From Annulohypoxylon bovei var. microspora (taxonomy: Eukaryota > Ascomycota > Sordariomycetes > Xylariales > Hypoxylaceae), in NCBI GenBank assembly GCA_022836615.1, contig MU405211.1:1-64000 (forward strand): DNA of 64,000 nucleotides, given 5' to 3'. The notes beneath the pieces are model-generated. The model saw only the letters and a program-made list of their open reading frames with translations. It had not been told where the DNA came from and ran no database searches. Positions 55,063-64,000 of the stretch are shown piece after piece; position 1 is the stretch's first letter, and the number at the start of each line of letters is the position of its first letter. The position numbers and the translations under genes are program-made.

Positions 55063-58000
55063 ACGGCACCTAGGTCACTTTCATCCCATATCTCGCCGCC
55101 GGGATATAGGATCACATCATCTGCGGCATTTCGATGTACATATTGGACAGTTTACATACAAGTCTGCGCACAAACCACGGAACGAAAAACGAGCTGGTAC
55201 CTACACGGGACTTGGCGATCAGATTTGCGGATTCAGTTGAAGAGGAGTTACGGTTGATATTGTATTCGAGGCTAGGTCGAAAAGAGGGACCAAGGCGTTC
55301 GAAGGCAGATTTGCGATTTGTGGATTAATACCCCGAGACACTTGGCACTCGACCTCTTGCGGTCATTTCTTCTGTTTGTTCGTCGAGCTTTGGTGTATTT
55401 ATGTAGGGCACAGTCTGTGGTCTACGAGGCAACTCTGGACTAGCAGACAGGGCACAGGCACTCATCAGCTCACGTTGATAACGCTTGTTCTCTTTATGAA
55501 TCAGGATTAGGTAGTTTTCAGATGACGAGCTGAATATTAAGATGCGCACTGAGACATGAGTTTATTACATGGGGTTTCGAGCACTGCTTGCCTACGTGGT
55601 GAGTTGTGTGGACTACTTGGGTATGCGCGATGAGTCAGTCTACTAGCACGCAAATCTCTATACTTAAATTTCAATAGCAAAGCATGCTCTAAAGCAGTTT
55701 ATTGACAATCAGCCTGTTTTACATTTGCCGAGTGTGGTACGTGTACGTCTAGTATTTCGAAGAAGAATTAGGTAGGTAAATAGCGTCATGCTTGACTAAC
55801 CAGAGCAGCCACAAGTGAGTGCAACTATTTCTGCACGGCATGTTACATAAAGATAGATATGAGGTAGAGCTACCTCATGCGGTGTATCACACTCCCCACA
55901 CAATCGACCGACTTGCTATAGATAGCAGGCGACCCCTCCTTTTTGGTTGTCTGGTGCTCGGTGCGGAGGGGTCTGACGATAAGAGCCTCCTCCTTATTCT
56001 GGATTAGTACCGGTGGGATGTGTCAGACCTTACTTGGAGAAAGCAGTTTTTCGGACCGGCACCGCTAAAGGATTGCCTAGGTATATCTTACTAACAGGCC
56101 TCGGCCTGAAACACAGATCTCCCATCGGGAAATGGAGTAAACTATGCCAGCGCAGACACTTCTCCAGGTCCTATCTATGGCCTGGGGATTTGTGTTAAGA
56201 TGACAGACAGGCAGCTGTAACTCGGACATGCGCGCGGAACATGCCACGAGCGGTGCCGAGTTTGCCAGACGGGCACAGAGAGTCCGGGGCTACCGAGCAT
56301 GCGAGTGCGAGGGAGGCAAACTTGGTTTCGACTAACCTAAATACCGAGCTTACTGGCGGGCTTGCGAATATAACGTAAGAGCTTGCCTACCCGGGCATGT
56401 ATTTACTACCTATCTACTGTAGCAGCTGTAGGTATGTAGGTATGTGTTTGCGCGACTATCTAGGTAGCGTCGGGCATCAGAACTTTATCTCGCACAGATC
56501 GGATGCCGGAGGTAAGCAAAGCAGGCCAAGCTGAGAGGAAGGAAGGTGATCCACTCAGCACTGACGTCTGGATAGTAAGCTGGAGCATCCTTGGCGGCTC
56601 TATTGCTAGACGGAGGAGCGCACGGCGCGTCATGGGCTTCGGCGGCCGATCTGAAGAGCTGGTCTAGACATGACGGGCTCGGTGCGGCTCGTAGTTGAGG
56701 ATATGTGTGTGTTAGGTCAGGTAGAATATCGGCTGACATGAGGCCATGAGGTCATGCGAGAATGTGAAACTGTGTGTAAGCAATATACTGGCCTATATAT
56801 CGTATGTTGGTGAGGATTACACAGCGCAGGTTCAGAAATCGAGTAGGTAATCAATAAAGGTGACGTGCGGCACGACGATTCGGCGAGAACCGGTCAGCAG
56901 CCAACCTCATTCCTTTCCTCAGGTGAGATGTTTCAAGCTTGTCCAGGTGTGAGCTAAGTCCGCTGCCACGACCGCGGCCGTGGATGTGCCGCTGGTAAGC
57001 ATCGTCACGGGTAAAGTGAGACATGCATAACGTGTGTATGGTTAATATGTGCGTTGGACGATAGATCCCAGTAGTCTAGGCTGTAGCTACGTAATAATTG
57101 TGTTGCTACCTCATCGCATCTAACAACTCGGCGGTGGCGATGGAGGCACGGAGGAGGTCTGTAGGATCTAGGCGGTTTCTGATCCTCGATCCCATGAATC
57201 CTTTGGACTATATATGTATTCAGCCCTTACCAACGAAACTGAACTAACTTTCAACTTAATTCGGAAGAGTGAGGTCTGGGCACATAAAGGTATGTATATA
57301 AACCATGCCTAAGCTCCAAGTTAGTTTTTCCTAAGTCTGTCATTGGAAATCTGTCTTTAGATATGAGTGTATATCAAGAACCATCATTCGGATTCCCCTG
57401 GATGTGCTGCCAGCTGCTACTGTCACAGTATTGCCTTCCGCAGGAATATTTTACCTATATGGTTCTGATCAAGGCTCTTTGATCAAGACCCCACTAGGTA
57501 TCCAGGTAGGTACAAGGTAGGCATAAAATAGCAATATGTTTACAAAAAGGTGAAGAAGTGGGAATCATGTGACCAAAATTAAAGGGACAAGTAAAGGGAT
57601 AGAGGTACCTAACAACGAGCTCTATAAAAAGAATACAACCCACTAAAGTCCACTAAAAAGAATTGGACCGACCGGGAAGCTCGATCAATTAAAGTCAATT
57701 AATCACTAAACCAGCCAACCAGCTCAACCCCTGAAAACTTGAAAACCCCCTAAAGTTACTTGGGTACATTACGACCGTTGACGTATTTTCCATCTGCATT
57801 CCAACTTTTTTTTTCTTGGCTCTTTTTGCAACCCTTTGTCCAACATTTCGTCCCCCCGACGAGAGATGACCAACGATACACGAACCCGTTGTACAAGCAC
57901 GAACGACACCGCGGAGCGTATGTGCCGATCTTACCATCACCCCATCTCGGAACCGCCTCCGTAAATTCCCTAGCTCCTATCTAGGCATTTGCGGTAAAGA

Positions 58001-58085
58001 AAGGGAGAGAGACACAGATACACACACAAAAGAAGAGACGGATGTGGCCGTCTTGAACCCTCCCCCGTCCTCCCTCCGAAAGCAA
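55063..58085. other. 3-kb intergenic region, no gene seen
   Basis: Frames at 55134-55328, 55819-56007, 56485-56739 and 57760-57984 are short and lack motifs. TAGGTA/CCTAGG elements occur near 55775, 56400-56445 and 57500-57520. The last 300 bases have the A-rich then pyrimidine-rich look of a promoter. Confidence 0.45.
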
Positions 58086-58889
58086 ATGCCGCGCTTGCCC
58101 GCGCTCTTCCGGCTGCCCTCGAAGCTGCGGCGGCGGGCGCGACGCCGGAGGATGACGACGCTGCTGCTGCTGACGGTCATGCTGTCGCTGCTGCTCGTGC
58201 CCTTCTACGTGGTGTACAAGCCGCCGCGGTCGCTGATCGGGTACTTCGCGCGGCGGTGGCCGGACGTGCTGTGGGAGGTGCGGACGGACAAGAAGATCGT
58301 GGCGCTGACCATCGACGACGCGCCGTCCGAGCACACCCAGGAGATCCTCGGCGTGCTCAACGGCCACGAGGCCACCGCCACCTTCTTCGTCATCGGCGGC
58401 CAGGTCCCCGGCCGCGAGGAGATGCTCGCGGATATCGTCCGCAGCGGCAGCGAGCTCGGCAACCACGCCATGCACGACGAGCCCTCGCGCGCGCTGTCCG
58501 ACGACGAGCTCACCACCCAGATCGAGGCCGTCCGCGACCGCATCCGCGACGCCTACGCCACCGCCAACATGGAGCCGAACCCGCGCATGCCCCCGCAGTA
58601 CTTCCGCCCCGGCTCCGGCTTCTTCAGCGACCGCATGCGCGCGCTCGTCGACCGCCTCGGGTACCGCCTCGTCCTCGGCAGCGTCTACCCGCACGACCCG
58701 CAGATCAGCTGGGCCTGGCTCAACGCCCGGCACGTGCTGAGCATGGTGCGCCCCGGCGCCGTCATCATCTGCCACGACCGCAGGGGCTGGACCGCGCCGA
58801 TGCTGCGGAAGGTGCTGAAGAAGCTGAAGGCCGACGGGTACCGCGTCGTCAGCCTGACGGAGATGTTAGAGGAGACGCGGCGGCGTTGA
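58086..58889 (+). CDS. Membrane-anchored NodB-domain polysaccharide deacetylase, chitin-deacetylase-like
   Basis: A 267-residue single-exon protein of high GC. The start at 58086 is chosen because residues 13-22 are basic and precede one transmembrane segment (24-42), giving a type II protein with the catalytic part outside the cytosol; in-frame ATGs at 58044 and 58152 are alternatives. The NodB (CE4) domain covers about 70-260. Motif 1 is TIDDAP (75-80; usually TFDDGP) with both Asp kept. Motif 2 is GNHAMHD (125-131), in which the two His are spaced by two residues rather than the usual three. Motif 3 is RPGSGFF, and the last part is IICHDRRGW. The family removes N-acetyl groups from chitin or related polymers in the cell wall. 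The altered motifs make a different substrate or metal geometry possible. Confidence 0.82.
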   Translation: MPRLPALFRLPSKLRRRARRRRMTTLLLLTVMLSLLLVPFYVVYKPPRSLIGYFARRWPDVLWEVRTDKKIVALTIDDAPSEHTQEILGVLNGHEATATFFVIGGQVPGREEMLADIVRSGSELGNHAMHDEPSRALSDDELTTQIEAVRDRIRDAYATANMEPNPRMPPQYFRPGSGFFSDRMRALVDRLGYRLVLGSVYPHDPQISWAWLNARHVLSMVRPGAVIICHDRRGWTAPMLRKVLKKLKADGYRVVSLTEMLEETRRR

Positions 58890-59618
58890 GCGTCGTCCCG
58901 CGGCGGTAGTTTAGGGCGCGCTGTTGTTACGGCATCACACACACACTAATAAGGAGCGGGTTATGGTAGAGCACCAAACCGTCTCCCACGCATATTCAAG
59001 GGTATCGGGACACTAGACGGCGTAATAGGGGAGTTTGTACCTAGGTCTGTCACGGGCATCGGAAGTCTGTATATATAAAAAGTTGAATTGCAAATGATGA
59101 ACGAAACCACGGAATGCTTACCACTACCTAAGAAGTCAGCTGTGTTGGTTTAAGGGACCTGGATACCTAGTCATTTAGGATATGATATTATGGGAGACAC
59201 AAGAGTCTGATACAACCAAATCTAATTGTTAATACTTAATTGCAAGTCTTTTAATGAAGCCCATGTTCTAGTAGTAGCATGTGTACGTTAAATAGGAAGT
59301 AAATCGACCATATAATCCTCAAACTTCCCAATGCCTCTACAGGTATCGACCCTTTCCTCCAGCCGAGTAAAAGATAGGAGATGCCCAACTTTCACACGTG
59401 AACACATATTTAGATATTTTTTTTTATAGATATTCTTCTAAGCAATCAGATTTCTCGCCTAGCACCCTATACTATCTATACCTCAAAGCAGCGTTCTATC
59501 CTCTAGCTAAGCTGCACACACAGCTCCGTCATTTCACTCATCATATATCGTCTATCCCAACCTCGCACCCTTTCTCAACCCCCCCTTTCTAGGTATATAC
59601 CATCTCCCCGCGCACCCG
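58890..59618. other. Convergent 3' region, no gene seen
   Basis: It lies between the deacetylase and the convergent PLP enzyme. AT-rich 3'-UTR-like sequence; the 59398-59592 frame has no motif. Confidence 0.5.
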
Positions 59619-61151
59619 TCATACCCCACCCAGTATATTCGCGCCCGCCGCCCCCTTACTCGCCGTCTCCCTCCGCAGGGCCTCGAACCCCTTCGCGAGG
59701 TCGTTCCGCAGGTCCTCGAAGCCCTCGAGCCCGATGCTGAAGCGGAGCAGCCGTCGGTCGACCGTAGCGTCGGTCATGGCGCGCCACTCGACGAGGCTCT
59801 CGACGCCGCCGAGGCTGGTCGCGTGGTGGAACAGCTCGAGCTTGCTCGGCAGCCGGCGCGCCGCCTCCTCGTCGCGCATGTACACCGCGAACACGGGCCC
59901 GAACCCGTTCGGCATCTGCGTCCGCAGCCACCCGCCCTCCCGCAGGTCCTCCGCCTGCAGGCTCGCGTGCCGGACCTCCTTTACCAAATCCTGAACCTTG
60001 CCATCCGCGACCTGGGACGCGAGCCACGCGACCAGCAGCTCGGCGTCGGCGCTCTGCTTGCGCACGCGCACCTCGAGCGTGCGCAGGCTGCGCACGCCGA
60101 GCCAGCCCTCGAAGCTGCCCATCACGGACCCGAGCACGAGGCGCTCCATGCGCAGCTTCCCGATCCAGTCGGCGTGGCGCGGGTGCACCGCCAGCACGCC
60201 GGCCAGCATGTCGCTGTGGCCGCCGAAGTACTTGGTGCCGCTGTGCATGACGACGTCGGCGCCGAGCGCGAGCGGGTCCTGCAGCGGCGGCGGCGCGAAC
60301 GTCGCGTCGACGCTGAGCCAGCAGCCCGCCTTGTGGGCGCGCTCGGCGAACGCCTTGAGGTCGCTCGCCTCTCCCGTCGGGTTCAGCGGCGTCTCGACGT
60401 GGACGACGTCGCCGGGGCGCAGCTCGGTCTCGAAGTCGGCGGACAGCGGGACGGTGGTCAGGCCCGTCAGCTTGGAGAGCAGCGCGATGACCCCATGGCA
60501 CCCGTGGTACCCGTCGCCGATGGCGATGCGCTTGGGGTTGAGGAACACGAGCAGCGCGTGGAAGGCCGACAGCCCCGAGCTGTAGCTTAGGCTGGGCCCG
60601 CGCAGGATCGATGTGAGCACTGCTTCGAACCGTGTGGAGTTGGGCGCTGAGTCGCGCGAGTACATGTGTGAGTCGTAGGGGTTGGCAGGCTGGAGAGGTG
60701 TTAGTTGGGTGCCGTATGTAGACTATTTTTTACCATTTCTTCCTCCATATCCCTCTATACCTCTTTGCTATTTCTGGCCGGGAGATGTGGCAAAGGAGGC
60801 GAGTGATAAGGGACCAGACAGGGTAAGTTGATTGGGTGAAAATAAGAGAAGGCTCACGTTGATATTAACCCACCGCTTGAGCTCGTCCGGGTTGTTGCTA
60901 TACCGGAACGTGGTCGAGACGTGCATGGGCGGGGCGACGGACTGGTGGGAGTTGAGGAAGTCGTCGGCGTGGATAGTCTGCGCCGACAGCGAGAGCTGAT
61001 GGAGTCTAGATGCCAACTCCATCGCCGTCGCCGGATGGCCATCGATTGTCATATCACCGGTAGCAATGAAGGGTTTCTCGTGGGACATGCCGTCGAGCTC
61101 CGGCTTAGCGGTCTCTGGCACGGGTACTCCGTTGCTCTCTCCGTCTGCCAT
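59619..61151 (-). CDS. PLP-dependent Cys/Met metabolism enzyme (cystathionine gamma-synthase-like)
   Basis: Two minus-strand exons, 61151-60858 and 60689-59619, encode 454 residues; the 168-nt intron is among the longer ones here (GTGAGC donor, CAACTAAC branch, CCAG acceptor). The fold-type I signature is complete: VAPPMHVSTTF near residue 75, NPYDSHMYSRD (101-111), SSGLSAFHALL, GDGYHGCHG, ETPLNPTGE, SVDATFAPP with Asp226, and HSGTKYFGGHSD with the Schiff-base Lys251. This belongs to the cystathionine gamma-synthase/lyase/beta-lyase superfamily. The exact reaction (trans-sulfuration direction) cannot be read from the sequence, and several fungal paralogues are uncharacterised. The first 50 residues lie before the enzyme core. 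It converges on the NodB gene with 729 bp between. Confidence 0.88.
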
Positions 61152-62219
61152 GATCTCGTGTTTTTTTTAATTTTTTTATAAATCTCCTAACCTTGGGTAT
61201 TCGTTCGTCTATTCTATTCCACCTCGACAAAGAAATTTAGACAGGTCGCTGTATGAGCACACTCTGGTCTATTCTCTGGTCTAAATTCTAGGTAGGTATG
61301 ATGTAACCAGATGGACAAGATATATATGAGAGGAACTGAAGAAGCCAGAGATATAGTATCTATCTAGATGGCAAAGATAGGTAGGTAGTTATGATAACTA
61401 CCTATGTAATTATGACTCAACGAAGAAGGTCAAGACATAGATCTCCACTAATACTACCTAACTGTGCACCACTTGGTTTTGGTATGGCGGCGGGGTAGAG
61501 TAGCTTCTATCTAAAAAACTGACTTATTAGTAGCTCTCGGACGGGACCTAGTAGCTTCGCTGACTCTGATGGCTTTCATTGTTACGCCATTATTGGGGCG
61601 GATAGGGGCGCACTTCATTGGGGGCACATGGAGAATGATGGAGATCGATGGAGCCCGGAGCGCCAATTCCCACTCCGTTATCGGGAGCCCGTGCCGTTTA
61701 TATTCTCGGCGGTACGGAGTGGAATGGTCGAATAGGAGGCTCTAGCACATGTAAGTATTGTGTGAATTGTAGGTATTATTAAGTCTTTCATTCTCTGCGA
61801 ATCCCCTCCTCTTCCCCCACCTACCAACCTACACACCACATGCCATTATATGCGTACGCCCTTCCTCTGACATGTACCATGATGATTTGATTCCATCCCT
61901 ATTCTGTACCACGCCACTATTTTTTGTACGCCGTCGCTCAACACAAAGTTCGTTGTAGACAACGAGTTATAAACAAGGACCGGATTAAAGATATCGAAAC
62001 ATCATTTGCCGTGAGATGGTGAGTGATCAGATCCTTAAGCGCCTTGCTAGTCCCATCCGCAAAATTTCAAACCGCCTCGCTTGTTGTTCCCAATTATAGT
62101 CCAAGTCGAACAAAAGGAGGTCGACTTTCTCTATACATCAAATCCTATACAGCAACTCAAGAAAATTCGTTACACGTAATTATATATGATTGACAAAAGT
62201 AGGTAGACATGCTCCGGAA
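61152..62219. other. Intergenic region, no gene seen
   Basis: It contains the promoter of the PLP enzyme and a near-perfect 23-bp inverted repeat at 61382-61404. No coding region was seen. Confidence 0.5.
61382..61404. repeat. Inverted repeat with 11-bp arms built on TAGGTAGTTAT
   Basis: TAGGTAGTTAT, one G, ATAACTACCTA: perfect arms. It lies about 230 bp upstream of the PLP-enzyme ATG and is an extended member of the TAGGTA palindromes. Confidence 0.85.
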
Positions 62220-64000
62220 TTAAGTCCGCCTGGATTTTGACGAGCCGGGACTTGGTTTCCTCGAGCCGCCCACTACCTCTGCAGTACTCCCGAGTAGATC
62301 CACCCTTTGATCGGGATCGACTCTGCTAATGTTGTGGTGGTGGACGTAACCGTAGTTTGTAGGTCTATCTTCAGTGCCAGTAGATGAGGGCATCTGGGTA
62401 GAATCTTCCGTCCCCGCCGTCGAAGATACCGAAAGGCGCTTCTGTGAATTGCTTCGGTCAAAAGGTAATCTTGCTGACGTGCCCCCAGGACGCACCGTAG
62501 TTTCGGATTGCGATTGTGACGGTGGAAGCTCTATGGATGGCACGGTTTCGAGTCGCCGACCGCCTAATGGATCTACGCTAGAATTCCGTTTTGAGCTCTT
62601 CCTAGGTACCTCGGGCACTTCTGGCACATCTCCGGCCTCCGTCGGTGCTTTTACCGTCCTCTGTGATGCCTGCCTGCTCGCTTTGGAGGGCAACCTGCTG
62701 GGAACCCGGAAGCTCTCACCAGCATCGAGATCGGGTAGGAGTGGTGGGTCTTTAGATACTCTCCTGAATTCTAGGTCCATGGAGTCCTCTGATCGAGCCT
62801 CGCCGTCCTCATCTAGCAATTCGCCTTGGGCGCTGTCTTCGACAACGCGCTTGCTCCTCTTCGACTTTGGGGTATCATCCTCATCATCGCTTTCTATGGG
62901 TCCATTGCGCATCACGCCCATAGCTACAGGGATGCCTTCTGGTACATCGTCGCTAAACTCACCACCTCTGGCCTTCATCGCAGGTGGCATTCTAGCACTT
63001 CTGACTACCTCGAAGCCCTTGCCCTTTTCTTTAGTCTTCCCGCCGAAGAGGCGTTTAAGCCATCCTGTAGCATTTGCCACTGGGCTGGTAGGATCTGCCG
63101 GTCCTGTGCCTAGTCTGCGACCTGGTCCGGAGTTTAATGCTGGACCACGCACCCCGTAATAGAAATCAACCTCACGAGTCGAGTAATCTGTTCTTGGTGC
63201 AAAGACAGGTATGTACGGGGCAGGTGCCGGGGGAGGATTTATTCTCGCAGGAGGAGGTGCAATGTCATCTCCATCGGCAAGCGGCCGCTCAGGTTGACTC
63301 AACCGATGATTTGATAAATCGACACTGCCTAACGAGCCGCGTGTCCGATTCGGCGAAGACGAACCGTCGTCAAGGGTTGCTCGGCGGGCACGTGGGGGCC
63401 GGTAGTAGGGATCCGCCGTAGGTTGCGGGCGAGTAGCTTGCCCCGGAGATGGCAGGAAGGAGAAGGTACTAGCATCTCCAGGTGTTGTCGTCGTCGGGGT
63501 GAAAGCACCACCGCTACCTAGCGGGATCGAGTATGTGTCTAGACTTCGGGCGTCTAGAGCGCTAGAACTTCTCTGGTTTGGCCCAATAATAATCCCCATG
63601 CTCCCAGCAGATTCACTTCTCACACGACCGTAACCTCTCTTAGTCGCGTTCTCGGAGCCTAACATAGCGGTGCTACTAAGTTGACTTTGTCGGGATGGGC
63701 CACCACGTCGGTCCACGCGTCTCGAGAGCTGACGAGCGCCGAAGATCTTGGACAATCCACCTCTGGTCTGACCGTCGATGTCGTCTCCTCCAGCACCCAA
63801 TTGGCGCGCAATGACCTCGATGATTGTCTGCAGTGCATTTAGGAAGAATCCGAAAACAAGAACACAGGCATGTATCAGCAGAATCGCGTAACCAATCCAT
63901 CCCTTCTGACCTTCCGAAATCCCTAAACTTGGCGTAAATGCAACCATTAGTATAACAGACACGAAACGGACTACCGAAAACCCGGTATGGTAAGCGTTCA
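62220..64000 (-). CDS. TRP-like ion channel family protein (Flc/Pkd2 type), C-terminal part, cut by window edge
   Basis: The minus-strand frame is open from the right edge of the window to the stop at 62220, so the N-terminal part and most membrane segments lie beyond 64000. The visible start reads NAYHTGFSVVRFVSVILM, then two hydrophobic segments (AFTPSL region; GYAILLIHACVLVFGFFL) followed by NALQTIIEVIARQLGAGGDD, the characteristic end of the TRP-like (PF06011) membrane domain of yeast Flc proteins and fission yeast Pkd2. Relatives act in cell-wall stress, FAD transport or calcium handling. The remaining roughly 540 residues form a Ser/Pro/Arg-rich cytosolic tail, probably disordered and phosphorylated. 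No start codon is inside the window; the GTG at 63962 is only an internal codon. Confidence 0.85.
   Translation of the reverse strand, partial: NAYHTGFSVVRFVSVILMVAFTPSLGISEGQKGWIGYAILLIHACVLVFGFFLNALQTIIEVIARQLGAGGDDIDGQTRGGLSKIFGARQLSRRVDRRGGPSRQSQLSSTAMLGSENATKRGYGRVRSESAGSMGIIIGPNQRSSSALDARSLDTYSIPLGSGGAFTPTTTTPGDASTFSFLPSPGQATRPQPTADPYYRPPRARRATLDDGSSSPNRTRGSLGSVDLSNHRLSQPERPLADGDDIAPPPARINPPPAPAPYIPVFAPRTDYSTREVDFYYGVRGPALNSGPGRRLGTGPADPTSPVANATGWLKRLFGGKTKEKGKGFEVVRSARMPPAMKARGGEFSDDVPEGIPVAMGVMRNGPIESDDEDDTPKSKRSKRVVEDSAQGELLDEDGEARSEDSMDLEFRRVSKDPPLLPDLDAGESFRVPSRLPSKASRQASQRTVKAPTEAGDVPEVPEVPRKSSKRNSSVDPLGGRRLETVPSIELPPSQSQSETTVRPGGTSARLPFDRSNSQKRLSVSSTAGTEDSTQMPSSTGTEDRPTNYGYVHHHNISRVDPDQRVDLLGSTAEVVGGSRKPSPGSSKSRRT

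Noticed and set aside
57981..58775. Long minus-strand frame opposite the NodB gene
   Set aside because: GC-rich antisense shadow with Arg/Ala/Gly-biased translation; the plus strand has the NodB motifs.
59823..60590. Long plus-strand frame opposite the PLP enzyme
   Set aside because: Antisense shadow of a GC-rich coding exon; the minus strand carries the full PLP-enzyme motif set.

Overview
The window is nuclear DNA from a filamentous ascomycete (Pezizomycotina, most likely a Sordariomycete). The evidence is short introns (about 47-200 nt) with GTAAGT-like donors and CTAAC-type branch points, long intergenic stretches sprinkled with TACCTAGGTA/TAGG motifs, and a gene set of typical fungal families. 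No tRNA, rRNA, CRISPR, intact transposon or viral gene was recognised. The genus cannot be fixed from the sequence alone.

Layout, left to right: a Ran1/Vhs1-type protein kinase (2001-3590); a gene-poor stretch to about 10.8 kb; a small secreted protein carrying three Kex2-cleavable repeats (10778-11452); an F-box protein (13608-15569); a CitE/CLYBL-like CoA-ester lyase (16325-17327); a 924-residue basic/Ser-rich protein of unknown function rebuilt from three exons (17427-20301); a glycine-rich RRM protein (23772-24633, five exons); a ChaC glutathione gamma-glutamylcyclotransferase with a 5-nt microexon (25290-26329); a penta-EF-hand protein (28259-29600); a divergent metallo-beta-lactamase-fold protein (30567-32066); a myristoylatable sulfotransferase-like protein (35136-35933); a C2H2-plus-RING-like zinc protein (39188-40823); then a compact block from 42.7 to 50.1 kb with Tls1/C9orf78 (spliceosome), acylphosphatase, Prp16 (spliceosomal DEAH ATPase) and Pwp1 (ribosome biogenesis); a Ser/Pro-rich conserved protein of unknown function (54190-55062); a membrane-anchored NodB polysaccharide deacetylase (58086-58889); a PLP-dependent cystathionine gamma-synthase-like enzyme (59619-61151); and the C-terminal part of a TRP-like (Flc/Pkd2 family) channel running off the right edge.

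Most genes are housekeeping. The only evident functional grouping is the RNA block: Tls1, Prp16 and Pwp1 lie within 7.4 kb, Prp16 and Pwp1 share a 313-bp divergent promoter, and Tls1 and acylphosphatase share a 367-bp one. The most unusual object is the Kex2-repeat protein: its repeats differ at many synonymous sites yet keep the same peptide, and every predicted peptide of the repeat region starts with Gln. It sits in the gene-poor 3.6-13.6 kb region with no recognisable tailoring enzyme nearby.

Several genes are hidden or misframed if only long open frames are read (acylphosphatase, ChaC, RRM protein, CitE-like, the 924-residue protein). Exon boundaries were worked out by hand from splice signals, reading frame and family motifs.
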